DNA from: Paenarthrobacter aurescens
GTDB lineage: Bacteria > Actinomycetota > Actinomycetes > Actinomycetales > Micrococcaceae
Direction of reading: 5' to 3'
Assembly (NCBI RefSeq): GCF_025421775.1
Contig: NZ_JAOEFX010000002.1
Coordinates: forward strand, 558,001-622,000
Length of the DNA stretch: 64,000 nucleotides
A program made the translations under genes and the position numbers. The notes under the pieces are model-generated. The model ran no database searches. It was not told the DNA's origin and saw only the letters and a list, made by a program, of their open reading frames with translations. The number at the start of each line of letters is the position of its first letter. Position 1 is the first letter of the stretch. This document shows, one piece after another, positions 36,286-46,200 of this stretch.

Positions 36286-39200
36286 ATGAGCCTCAACGGT
36301 CTGCGCCGCGCACTGGCGGAGGACAAGACTTTCGCGCGCGTCCGAACGGAAGCTCAGCGGCCCTTCAGCGACCGCAACACCGACTATCAGATCAGTGCGC
36401 CCACTGGCATGCGTGCCGTCCTGCTTGCGGAGATGGCAGATGCCCTGGCTTCCGCTGGTGTCGAAGATGACAGTGCTCCCGTGGTTCTCGCCGTCACCGC
36501 AACCGGCCGCGAAGCAGAGGACCTCACGGCCGCGCTCGGCTCCTACCTCCCGGCAGACTCCGTGGCCACCTTCCCCAGCTGGGAGACCCTCCCGCACGAG
36601 CGGCTGTCGCCGCGCTCGGACACCGTTGGCCGCAGGCTCTCCGTCCTGCGCCGCCTGACCCACCCTGAAACTTCGACGGCGGCTCCGTTGCGTGTGGTGG
36701 TGGCCCCGGTCCGCGCTGTGGTCCAGCCGATTGTGGCCGGCCTGGGTGACTTGGTCCCCGTAACACTGCAGGTAGGGCAGGAACGGTCCTTCACGGAAGT
36801 CGTCCGGGCCCTGTCCGACGCCGCCTATGCCCGCGTTGACATGGTGACGCACCGTGGCGAATTCGCGGTCCGTGGCGGCATCCTTGACGTCTTTCCGCCC
36901 ACCGAGGACCACCCCATCCGCGTTGAGTTCTTCGGCGATGAAGTGGACCAGATGCGCTGGTTCGCCGTCGCAGACCAGCGCTCGCTGTCCGCGCCCGGGA
37001 TCCATCACCCCACGGAACTGCACGCCCCGCCGTGCCGGGAAATCCTGATCACTCCTTCCGTGATGTCCCGTGCTTCGAAGTTGAAGGCCGACATGCCTGC
37101 CGCAGCGGACATGCTCGAGAAGATCGCCGGCGGCATCGCTGTTGAGGGCATGGAATCGTTGGCTCCTGTGTTGGTGGATGCCATGGTCCCGTTCGTGGAC
37201 CAACTGCCGGCCGGGTCACTCTCGGTGGTGATCGAACCGGAGAAGGTACGCACCCGTGCGCACGATCTTGCGGCAACCAACGAAGAGTTCCTGGAAGCGG
37301 CTTGGTCAACGGCTTCCGACGGCGGTGCGGCGCCCCTTGACCTGTCGTCGCAGGCCTCCACCGACTTGCACGCCGCCAGTTTCCGTTCACTCACCGACAC
37401 CCGCTCGGCGGCCCTTGAACACGCCGTGTCCTGGTGGTCCATCACCTCGCTCGCCTCGGACGAGGACCTGGTCCTGGATATCGACGTCATTAACATGCGC
37501 GCCCGCGAACCGCGTGGCTACCAGGGCGATGTGGCCGAGATGCTGGAGTTCATCGGATCCCGCGTCCGCGAGCAGTGGCGTGTGGTGGTGGTGACCGATG
37601 GTCCCGGGCCTGCCCAACGCCTGGCCGAGCTGTTCCACGATGCCGACATTCCTTGTTCCCGCGTTGAGTCCCTGGATAAGGAACCCCAGGCCGGCATCAT
37701 CGAGGTGACCACCGCCGCCGTCGGGCGTGGTTTCGTTGTGGACGGCCTCAAACTGGGCCTGTTGACGGAAGCCGATTTGCTGGGGCGCGCCACAGCCAGC
37801 TCCACCAAGGATATGCGCCGCATGCCGTCCAAGCGGCGGAACGCCGTGGACCCGTTGCAGTTGCACGCAGGCGACTTCGTGGTGCACGAACAGCACGGCA
37901 TCGGCCGGTTCGTGGAACTCATCCAGCGAAAAGTGGCCGGCACCTCGTCATCCGACGCCGGGCTGCGCGAATACCTGGTGCTGGAATACGCGCCGTCCAA
38001 GCGCGGCGCACCGGGGGACCGTCTCTTCGTCCCCACCGACCAGCTGGACCAGGTGACCCGCTACGTCGGCGGGGACGCGCCCGCACTGAGCAAAATGGGC
38101 GGTGCCGACTGGGCCAGCACCAAGTCCAAGGCACGCAAAGCCGTCAAGGAAATCGCCGGGGAACTGATCCGGCTGTATTCCGCCCGCATGGCATCACGCG
38201 GCCATGCCTTCGCGCCCGATACCCCGTGGCAGCGCGAACTCGAGGAAGCGTTCCCGTACGTGGAAACGCCCGACCAGTTGACCACCATCAACGAGGTCAA
38301 AGCGGACATGGAGCGGGAGATCCCGATGGACCGCCTGGTGTCCGGCGACGTGGGCTATGGCAAGACCGAGATCGCGGTCCGCGCTGCCTTCAAGGCTGTC
38401 CAGGACGGCAAGCAAGTGGCTGTCCTGGTGCCCACCACCCTTTTGGCGCAACAACACTACGAAACGTTCACCGAGCGCTTCTCCGGCTTCCCCCTGCGCG
38501 TCAAGCCGCTGTCCCGCTTCCAGAGCGGCAAGGAAGCCAAGGAAACAGCAGAGGGCGTCAAGAGCGGCGCCGTGGATGTGGTGATCGGAACGCACCGGCT
38601 TCTGTCCAAGGACTTCCAGTTCAAGGACCTGGGCCTGGTGATTGTGGATGAAGAGCAGCGCTTCGGTGTGGAGCACAAGGAAGCGCTCAAGAAGATGCGC
38701 ACCAACGTGGACGTGTTGGCCATGAGTGCAACGCCCATTCCGCGAACCCTTGAAATGTCCCTCACGGGAATTCGGGAAACGTCCACCCTGGCGACGCCAC
38801 CGGAAGAGCGCCACCCGGTTCTGACCTATGTGGGTCCATACACCAACAAGCAGACATCGGCCGCCATCCGCCGTGAACTGATGCGCGAAGGGCAGGTCTT
38901 CTTCGTCCACAACCGCGTTTCCTCGATTGAGCGCATCGCGGCGCAGATCCGCGAGCTGGTCCCCGAGGCCCGGGTGGAAGTGGCGCATGGGCAGATGTCC
39001 GAGAGCCGGCTGGAGAAGATCATCGTGGACTTCTGGGAAAAGCGCTTCGACGTACTTGTCTGCACCACCATCATTGAGACAGGCCTGGACATCTCCAACG
39101 CCAACACGTTGATTGTCGATGGGGCGGACAAGTACGGCCTCTCCCAGCTGCACCAGCTTCGTGGACGTGTTGGCCGTGGCCGTGAGCGCGCCTACGCCTA

Positions 39201-39918
39201 CTTCCTCTACCCATCGGAGAAGCCGCTGGGCGAGGTAGCACTGGAACGGCTTAAGGCCGTGGCGGCGCACAACGAGCTCGGCGCCGGCATGCAGCTGGCC
39301 ATGAAGGACCTGGAAATCCGTGGTGCGGGAAACCTGCTGGGTGGTGAGCAGTCCGGCCATATCCAAGGCGTGGGCTTCGACCTCTACATCCGCCTTGTGG
39401 GAGAGGCGGTTGCCGAGTACCGCGGTGAGGCCGAGGAGAAGGCAGCCGAGATGAAAATCGAGCTGCCCGTCAACGCCCACCTGCCGCACGACTATGTACC
39501 GGGCGAAAGGCTGCGCCTCGAGGCGTACCGGAAACTGGCCTCCGCCATCACCTACGAAGCCATCGACGAAGTCCTCGCCGAACTCGTGGACCGTTACGGC
39601 GAGCCGCCGCTGCCGGCCCAGAACCTCATTGCCGTGGCGCGCTTCAGGGTGGGCGCCCGCGAAGCCGGCCTGTCCGACGTCGCGCTCCAAGGCAACTTCA
39701 TCCGCTTCTCGCCTGCGCAACTGCCCGAGTCCAAAACCATGCGCCTGAACCGGATGTACCCGGGTTCGCAGGTCAAGCCTGCCCTGGACGCCGTGCTGAT
39801 TCCGAAGCCCAAGACGGCCCGGATCGGTGGTCGCGACCTTCAGGACGCCGAGATCCTGCAGTGGGCCAACACGGTCATTGAAGCGATCTTCACCGATGTA
39901 CCCGTGAAGGCAGGCTAA
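36286..39918 (+). CDS. mfd: Transcription-repair coupling factor Mfd
   Basis: DNA translocase that removes RNA polymerase stalled at lesions and recruits UvrA. The 1210-residue product has the UvrB-homology region near the N-terminus, the RNAP-interaction domain around GDFVVHEQHGIGRF and EYLVLEYA, and the RecG-like helicase: Walker A SGDVGYGKTEIAVRAAF, PTTLLAQQHY, DEEQ box IVDEEQRFGVEHKE, SATPIPRTLEMSL, and motif VI HQLRGRVGRGRERAYAY. The C-terminal domain (NAHLPHDYVPGERLRLEAYRK) is present. ATG 36286 is preferred over the upstream 36247 start because TAGGAG lies 8 nt before it. Confidence 0.96.
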   Translation: MSLNGLRRALAEDKTFARVRTEAQRPFSDRNTDYQISAPTGMRAVLLAEMADALASAGVEDDSAPVVLAVTATGREAEDLTAALGSYLPADSVATFPSWETLPHERLSPRSDTVGRRLSVLRRLTHPETSTAAPLRVVVAPVRAVVQPIVAGLGDLVPVTLQVGQERSFTEVVRALSDAAYARVDMVTHRGEFAVRGGILDVFPPTEDHPIRVEFFGDEVDQMRWFAVADQRSLSAPGIHHPTELHAPPCREILITPSVMSRASKLKADMPAAADMLEKIAGGIAVEGMESLAPVLVDAMVPFVDQLPAGSLSVVIEPEKVRTRAHDLAATNEEFLEAAWSTASDGGAAPLDLSSQASTDLHAASFRSLTDTRSAALEHAVSWWSITSLASDEDLVLDIDVINMRAREPRGYQGDVAEMLEFIGSRVREQWRVVVVTDGPGPAQRLAELFHDADIPCSRVESLDKEPQAGIIEVTTAAVGRGFVVDGLKLGLLTEADLLGRATASSTKDMRRMPSKRRNAVDPLQLHAGDFVVHEQHGIGRFVELIQRKVAGTSSSDAGLREYLVLEYAPSKRGAPGDRLFVPTDQLDQVTRYVGGDAPALSKMGGADWASTKSKARKAVKEIAGELIRLYSARMASRGHAFAPDTPWQRELEEAFPYVETPDQLTTINEVKADMEREIPMDRLVSGDVGYGKTEIAVRAAFKAVQDGKQVAVLVPTTLLAQQHYETFTERFSGFPLRVKPLSRFQSGKEAKETAEGVKSGAVDVVIGTHRLLSKDFQFKDLGLVIVDEEQRFGVEHKEALKKMRTNVDVLAMSATPIPRTLEMSLTGIRETSTLATPPEERHPVLTYVGPYTNKQTSAAIRRELMREGQVFFVHNRVSSIERIAAQIRELVPEARVEVAHGQMSESRLEKIIVDFWEKRFDVLVCTTIIETGLDISNANTLIVDGADKYGLSQLHQLRGRVGRGRERAYAYFLYPSEKPLGEVALERLKAVAAHNELGAGMQLAMKDLEIRGAGNLLGGEQSGHIQGVGFDLYIRLVGEAVAEYRGEAEEKAAEMKIELPVNAHLPHDYVPGERLRLEAYRKLASAITYEAIDEVLAELVDRYGEPPLPAQNLIAVARFRVGAREAGLSDVALQGNFIRFSPAQLPESKTMRLNRMYPGSQVKPALDAVLIPKPKTARIGGRDLQDAEILQWANTVIEAIFTDVPVKAG

Positions 39919-39922
39919 ACGA

Positions 39923-40732
39923 ATGATGGGAGGACACCACGCCGCGTCGGGAGCCGCGGCGTGGATTGCTATTGCCTCGACCGGCCCATATGCCTTGGGC
40001 TGGTACCCCTTGGATTCAACCGGCATCCTGATCGGAGCCATGGCGACGGCGGGAACTGCCTTGGTCTGTGATTGGGACCACCGGCACAGCACGATCGCGA
40101 ACTCGCTGCCGCCGCTGTCCAATGCCATCGCGGTGGGGATTGAGAAAGCCAGCGGTGGGCACCGGCAAGGGACGCATTCGCTGTTGGGAGCCTCGGCGTT
40201 CGTGGTGCTCGCAGCGATGGCCGCGCAATTCCAGATGGTGACTCCCGTGGGAAAGCTCTCTGTGGGCGCAGGACTGTTGTGCATGTTCATGATCAACCTG
40301 GCAGCCAAAGCCCTGAACCTGTTCCCGAAGTCCGGTTGGATCACCAACTGGCTCTTCGCCCTTTTGATGGCCGGCCTGGTGACCTGGTTTGCACCCGATC
40401 AGTGGGGCTGGCTTCCGCTGTCCATGCTTACCGGCGTTGCAGTTCATATCGTGGGGGACATGATCACGGTTGGTGGGGTGCCGCTTCTGTGGCCAATTGT
40501 CATCAAGCCACCTAAATTTCTCAGAAAATCCTTGATCAGCGGAATTTGGCGGGCAAACGGCGCCTTCTCCATTCCGCTTCTTGGGCGGGCTGGTTCGCGC
40601 CGTGAATGGCTGGTCCTTATTCCTGTCAGTGGATATGCCATGGTGGGCATGATTGCTTCGGCCTGGACGCTTGCCCAACAGCACTGGCCCGGAGTTCTGG
40701 CCGCTTTGGGCGGTGTTCTTCCCTTGCCTTAG
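39923..40732 (+). CDS. YdjM-like membrane protein, metal-dependent hydrolase fold
   Basis: A 269-residue integral membrane protein of the LexA-regulated, membrane-bound predicted hydrolase family (YdjM). Conserved features: GGHHAASGAAAW at the start, a paired acidic-His motif DWDHRHSTIANSLPPLS near 50, HRQGTHSLLGASAF near 90 and HIVGDMITVGGVPLLWP near 175, spread between about six hydrophobic segments. Starts 4 bp after mfd, so it may share that transcript; an alternative ATG is one codon later. The family's actual activity is unproven. Confidence 0.85.
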   Translation: MMGGHHAASGAAAWIAIASTGPYALGWYPLDSTGILIGAMATAGTALVCDWDHRHSTIANSLPPLSNAIAVGIEKASGGHRQGTHSLLGASAFVVLAAMAAQFQMVTPVGKLSVGAGLLCMFMINLAAKALNLFPKSGWITNWLFALLMAGLVTWFAPDQWGWLPLSMLTGVAVHIVGDMITVGGVPLLWPIVIKPPKFLRKSLISGIWRANGAFSIPLLGRAGSRREWLVLIPVSGYAMVGMIASAWTLAQQHWPGVLAALGGVLPLP

Positions 40733-40860
40733 AGGTGCAGCAGGCCTAGTATTACCGCACCTGCCGTGAGGCGTATGTAACATCGGTGGAATATTTGAAA
40801 TGCCCCTCTACAAGTAGTGGGTAGCTGCTAAAACTGCGTACTCGCCCACCAGACCAAGAG

Positions 40861-40948
40861 CTACTCCCTGACTTTTCGAGTAGCGACTACTCGTGCCTTA
40901 GCTGGGAATTCCCTAATAGTTTGGACCTCGACGTCAAATTGTTTGACT
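40861..40948 (+). promoter_or_regulatory. Candidate operator region upstream of the glycan cluster
   Basis: CTACTC (40861), GAGTAG (40878) and CTACTC (40887) are repeated half-sites; the last two form CGAGTAG-CGA-CTACTCG (40877-40893). A possible -10 TAATAG is at 40914. GTCAAA-TTG-TTTGAC (40934-40948) is a second perfect inverted repeat, 14 bp before the first ATG. The region is clearly less GC-rich than neighbouring DNA. The binding proteins are unknown. Confidence 0.4.
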
Positions 40949-40962
40949 AATTGGAGGTTCAG

Positions 40963-41760
40963 ATGGATCTGCTCCACCCGCACAGTATCCATACAAGCAG
41001 CAGGGGTAGTTTTCAGGCACGGCGTGGTACCGACTCCCTGCGCCGTTCACAGGTCGATCTGGAAGTTGTAATTCCGGCCTATAACGAGGCCGCGCGAATT
41101 CCCGGCACCCTGATCCAGACACTGGATTTCCTGGCCGGGCAGCCATGGTCTTCCCGCATTGTGGTGGTGGACAACGGCAGCGTTGATGAAACGGGAGCTG
41201 TGGTCCGCAGGATATCCCGCGACAAAGGAAGCGATGTGCCTATTTCCGTGGTGGGTTGCTCGCGCCGCGGCAAAGGGGCCGCAGTCAGCCGGGGCTTGCT
41301 CAGCGGAACTTCGCGGTATACAGGCTTCTTCGACGCCGATCTGGCAACACCACTTGAAACGTTGATTCCTACGATGGCCCACTTGGAAGAGGGTGCCGCC
41401 GCGGTCATCGCCTCCCGTCACGCGCCGGGTTCCACCTTTGTCCAACCGCAACAGCTGGGACGCCGGGTGGGTGGAACAGCCTTCCGTGTCCTCACGAAGT
41501 CAAAGGTCAAAGGCATCTTCGATACGCAATGTGGCTTCAAATTCTTCGAACGCGGAGCACTGACAGCGGCCATGGTCCAGTGCCGCACCACGGGTTTCGC
41601 TTTCGACGTGGAACTCCTCCTCCGCCTGCAGCACCAAGGTGCCCGGATTATTGAACTGCCCGTGGCATGGACGGACGTAGCAGCATCTACTTTCCGGCCG
41701 TTCAAGGACGGAATTTCCAGTTTTGCCTCAGTTCTCCAACTACAAAAGGCGATGCCGTGA
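40963..41760 (+). CDS. Glycosyltransferase family 2 (dolichyl-phosphate-glucose/mannose synthase-like)
   Basis: A 265-residue GT2 enzyme with no membrane anchor. The GT-A core is clear: LEVVIPAYNEAARIPGTLIQ, RIVVVDNGSVDETGAVV, RRGKGAAVSRGLL, and the DXD-type metal site FFDADLATPLETLIP. It then has DTQCGFKFFERGALTAAM and DVELLLRLQHQGARIIELPV, both typical of polyprenyl-phosphate-sugar synthases. ATG 40963 has GGAGG 5 nt upstream; an in-frame TTG 4 codons earlier is less likely. The next gene starts inside its stop codon (GTGA overlap). It probably makes a lipid-linked sugar donor that the GT39-type enzyme two genes on could use. Confidence 0.88.
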   Translation: MDLLHPHSIHTSSRGSFQARRGTDSLRRSQVDLEVVIPAYNEAARIPGTLIQTLDFLAGQPWSSRIVVVDNGSVDETGAVVRRISRDKGSDVPISVVGCSRRGKGAAVSRGLLSGTSRYTGFFDADLATPLETLIPTMAHLEEGAAAVIASRHAPGSTFVQPQQLGRRVGGTAFRVLTKSKVKGIFDTQCGFKFFERGALTAAMVQCRTTGFAFDVELLLRLQHQGARIIELPVAWTDVAASTFRPFKDGISSFASVLQLQKAMP

Positions 41761-43196
41761 CCGAGCCCCTGGGCAATGCAAACCTTCCGGCACAGATGGC
41801 CGGGAAACGGATACTCGTCCTGAACTGGCGGGACATCAGACATTCACAAGCCGGCGGGGCCGAGCAATATATGCATGAAATCTCGCGTCGCTGGGTGGAC
41901 TGGGGTGCCGAAGTGACGTGGTTCACTGGCCGCGAAGACCATCAGCCCGCCGGGGACCTTATTGATGGAATTCGAATAGTCCGCTCCGGCGGCCCGTTAT
42001 CCCTCTACGGAAAAGCCGCCCTCAAGATGTTGAGCGCCCGCAGGCGGTTCGATGCCGTGGTTGATTGCCAAAACGGGATTCCGTTCTTTTCGCCCCTCTT
42101 TTTGCCGCGGGAAATGCCGATCGTCCAATTGATCCACCATGTTCACCAGGAACAATTCCGTACCCGCTTTTCGGCTCCGATGGCCGCCGTGGGACGCTTC
42201 CTCGAAGGCACTGGCGCGAAGGCAGTCTATGGACGCAGGGCCATTGCAGCAGTGTCTCCTTCCACCCGGCTGGAGTTGCGCAAGTTGGGATTCCCCGGAG
42301 CCATCCACGTGGTGCCGAACGGAACCATCGACGTACCGCAAACCGTAGGGCCCCGCGATCCTGAGCCGACCGTCGTCGTCGTGAGTCGATTGGTGCCGCA
42401 CAAGCGGCTGGATCTCTTGCTGGGCCAGTTTGCCATTGCCGCGAACAGCGTACCCAAACTTCGGCTGGAAATCGTGGGAGATGGTCCCGAGCGTCCGCGG
42501 CTGCAACAGCTCGCCATGGACCTGGGCCTCGACGACATCGTGACGTTCCACGGCTATCAACCCAACCATGTCCGCAACAGCTTGCTGAACAGGGCCTGGC
42601 TCACTGTCTCAACGTCGGCCTCGGAAGGTTGGGGTTGCTCGGTGATTGAGGCAGCAGCCTGGGGTGTTCCCTGCCTGGCCTTGCGCGTCCCGGGCATCCG
42701 CGACTCGGTTGTGGACGGGAGCACAGGGTGGCTTGTGGACGCTGCACGTGAGTTCGGCCCCGCCTTGGTGGCCGCCCTCGAGACCCTGTCCGAACAGCGC
42801 GCGGCAGGGGAGATGTCGGCCAGATGCCAGGACTGGGCCCGTTGCTTCACCTGGGACCGCAGCGCCGCGCTTCTCGCAGGAGTACTGCTGGAAGAGGAAG
42901 CCTTGCGTCGCGAAGGCATCGAGACAAGTGTTGCGTCTTCGGACATGTCCACTTTGGTGCACTTCGACATGCCGGCCGGTACAACACTGGATGCCATCCT
43001 GCGGCCAACCGACGAAGCAGTGGAAAACCAAGGGCGGGTGTCAGTGCTGATGAAGGGCAGGGACGAATTCGAGGCCTTCGCTGTCATGAGGCGCATAGGA
43101 GTTGTCTCGGCAGAACTCAGCGCCGTCGGCCGCAGCACGCTCCTGGCCGGTCCTGGAAGCACTTTCACGCACACCGACGCCGTTGAGGGCATGTAG
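41757..43196 (+). CDS. Glycosyltransferase family 4 with ~100-residue C-terminal extension
   Basis: A 479-residue GT-B enzyme. N-domain: RILVLNWRDIRHSQAGGAEQYM, the donor-independent face of GT4. C-domain: VVVVSRLVPHKRLDLLLGQF, IVGDGPERPRLQQLA, and the EX7E motif EGWGCSVIEAAAWGVPCLAL. The GT4 core ends near residue 378; about 100 further residues (SSDMSTLVHFDMPAGTTLDA through FTHTDAVEGM) look like a separate small alpha/beta domain I cannot place. GTG start overlaps the GT2 stop by 4 bp. Confidence 0.85.
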   Translation: MTEPLGNANLPAQMAGKRILVLNWRDIRHSQAGGAEQYMHEISRRWVDWGAEVTWFTGREDHQPAGDLIDGIRIVRSGGPLSLYGKAALKMLSARRRFDAVVDCQNGIPFFSPLFLPREMPIVQLIHHVHQEQFRTRFSAPMAAVGRFLEGTGAKAVYGRRAIAAVSPSTRLELRKLGFPGAIHVVPNGTIDVPQTVGPRDPEPTVVVVSRLVPHKRLDLLLGQFAIAANSVPKLRLEIVGDGPERPRLQQLAMDLGLDDIVTFHGYQPNHVRNSLLNRAWLTVSTSASEGWGCSVIEAAAWGVPCLALRVPGIRDSVVDGSTGWLVDAAREFGPALVAALETLSEQRAAGEMSARCQDWARCFTWDRSAALLAGVLLEEEALRREGIETSVASSDMSTLVHFDMPAGTTLDAILRPTDEAVENQGRVSVLMKGRDEFEAFAVMRRIGVVSAELSAVGRSTLLAGPGSTFTHTDAVEGM

Positions 43197-43232
43197 CAGG
43201 CACCATTCCGTGGGGGAAATCGAGGGGGAACC

Positions 43233-46200
43233 ATGACTGACACTTTGCGCGCGCCCGACCGGAGGGCGGCCGTCACCGGAACGATCGGTGACCGGCTGGA
43301 GTCCTCGCCGCAACCCAGGAACGACGCAGGAGCCAACGTAGCCGAAAACAGCGGCTTCCTGTCCGTCTCCGCCGGAGTGGTGGGTGTTGTCAGCTACGCC
43401 TGCACACTGCTCATGGCCAACATGCTGGGGACTGTGGACTACACACAGTTCGCGGCAGGGGCAATGCTCCTGGGCGTCGTGGGGATCGTGGCCTCCGCAC
43501 TCGTTCCCCTGCCCTTGTCCCACTTTGTGGCTGTCCACCCTGCAGGTTCGGAGGGGCGAAGGGACGGCATGGCATTCTCGGTGTTCGTCTCCTTCATCGC
43601 GGGTATTGCGGCTGCGTTGATAACCGGGGCGCTGACTCTGGCTTTTGCGACGCCGGCACTCGCCGCTGCCGTAGCGCTTGGTTCGCTGGCCATCTTCGTG
43701 ATGGCGGCGCCGTCGGGTTGGCTGCAGGGTGAGCTGCGTTTCAAGTGGTACGCCCTGACAACCATCGGCGAGGTACTCCTCCGGCTTGGCTTCAGTCTCC
43801 TGGTTGTTGTGCTTGCCTGGGGTGCCGTGGGTGCGATCCTTGGATTTGCCTTGGGGGCGCTTGCGCTGGTGGTTGTTCCGTGGTCCTTCTACCGCGATCT
43901 CACATGGCGCCCCGGCGTCCTCCGGCAGAGATGGCGGTGGGCTGAGACCAGTGACATCGCCTCTGTCCTGTGCGTGGTCTCCGTTCTTGTGGGCGTCGAT
44001 GTGGTGGTGGTGGCATTCCTGGACGAAGGATCGGCCGCCGCGGGATTCCAGGCCCTTGCCACCATTGCGAAGGGTCCGGTCTATGTAGCTGCGGGCACCG
44101 CCTTGGTTGCGTTTCCTTTGCTGCGCAGCCCGGGAATCAACGTTCGCCAGGTCCTCGGTGCAGCGTTCGCTTCGTTCAGTCAACTCGCTGTGGTGGCCTT
44201 CGCCATCATTGCCACTGCGCCCCATGCTCTCGCCGGCCTGATCATTCCGGAGAAGTATCACGGATCCCTTGAACTCCTTCCGTGGCTTGCTGCCGCCGGA
44301 TTGGGCTACGCCGTTCTCACCGTCCTTGCAACCATCCTGCTCGCGTTGCGGGCTTACCGACGCTGCCAGCTTGGCCTTGCCTGCGCCTGCCTCCTGGTGG
44401 TGGCCGGGCTCTGGACCGGTTGGCAGCTCGCTGCTGTCAGCGGCCTTGCCATGGGGTCGGCCATCGGTGCGGTCACTGCGGCCGTGGTAATGACACTCAT
44501 TTCAGGGCCTGTCCTCACGGACATTGGACCGGTGCAGGGCGCCGGACGGTTCGTGGCCGGCGCCGCCGCGCTCCTGCTGGTCCTTGCCGTGTCCGGCCAA
44601 CTCCAGCCCATCGTGTGGCTGGTCCTCGCGACCATCAGCGGGCTGGCTGTGCTGGCCCATCAGCGCGGTTTGTTGCCGCGAACGCTGGGCATTGGGCCCT
44701 TTCGACGGCGGTTCGGGGCGCGTTCCCGGACTGGCCGGCGATCCGCGTCCCAGGAGCCGTTCAGGAGCGTGCTGGCAGCAACCATGGTCCGGGTGGTTTC
44801 CAGTCCGGCGGCAATCTTCGCTGCCGTGTCCGCTGCTGCCTTTGGGGTGCGGGCCTTTGGCCTGGAGCGCGGCTTTGAGATGTGGGTGGACGAGTTGCTC
44901 TACGTCCGTCTGGGCGAGTCACTGACGACAGGCCAGGTTCCTACCTTGCCGGACGGCCCGTTCTTCCTGCACCCACCGGGCTTCTTCCTACTGGAGGCCG
45001 GCGTCATCAAGGTCTTCGGCATCTCGGGTGACATCGTGGAAGTGGTCCTGCAACTTCGCTGGCTCAACGCCGCACTGGGAGCCCTCACCGTGGGCTTGGG
45101 ATTCCTCTTGGTCAGGAAGCTGGCCAACACCACGGCGGCCTGGCTCACCGCGGTGGTCCTGGCCTTTGAACCCTTCATCCTGCGCAACAACAGCCACGCG
45201 TTCCTGGAGACCGCGGCCATGGCCTTCGTGCTTGGGGGATTCCTCGTCCTGACGTGCACGCGCCAACCAACCGGGAAGTTGCCCGCCGTCCTGAGACTGG
45301 TCGGGGCTGGACTTCTGCTGGGATACGCCGTCCTGTGCAAGGACTTTTTCATCATCTGCACTGTCGGCCCGGTGGTGGCAGCCGTGATCTGGAAGAGGAC
45401 CCTTCCGTGGCGGCAGGCCGCCGTCGTGGTTCTTGCAGCGGCCGTGCCGTATGCGACGTACCTGGCCGTTGCGGCGTCGCAGGCGCACCTTCCCGACTGG
45501 ATCGAGGCGAAGACCAGTGGGTTGCTGCGGGCATCGGGACTGGAAAAGAGTACTGGCTTCACCGCAGAAGGTTCACCGGACATCGTCACCAGGTTGATCG
45601 AACAGAGCGGGCACTTTGGCACCAGCTATCTACTGCTGGCCCTGTGCCCCTTGGCCGGTGCGATGCTGTGCTTCAGCCACCGGGCAGACCGGCGACTGAT
45701 TGGTCTTGCCGGCCTCGCTTTGGGCGCTGCCGGGGCTTACAGTGCCGCGTTTGGCACCTTCGAGGAACAGTACGGCTATGGCGTCATGATCGCAGGGGTA
45801 CTGTGTTCGGTCCTTGTGGTGGTTGAGCTCCGGGAGCGGTGGGTGCGGGGGCGGACGTTCCTGGCCGTCGCCAGCCTGTGCTTCGTGGCCTTGACCGTGG
45901 TACTGGGCGTGCGGACCGCACTGACGGTGGACGACGGCTTTGTCCAGGTCAAGGAGTGGGTGAAAACCAACCTCCCGCAGGAGGCCCGGGTAAGTGTCAC
46001 CAACAGCACGGGTGAGTTCGCTTTTGCCGACGATCCACGATTTGGAGTGTGGCCCTCTGCGCCCCTGATGCAGGATGCCGGGGCCAGCTACATCCTGACG
46101 CAGTCACACCCCACAAGCCAGGGCTACGGCTACGCGAGGCCCGAGATGCTGACATGGCTCAAGGAACACGCAACACCCGTGTTCAGCGCCGAGGGACCCA

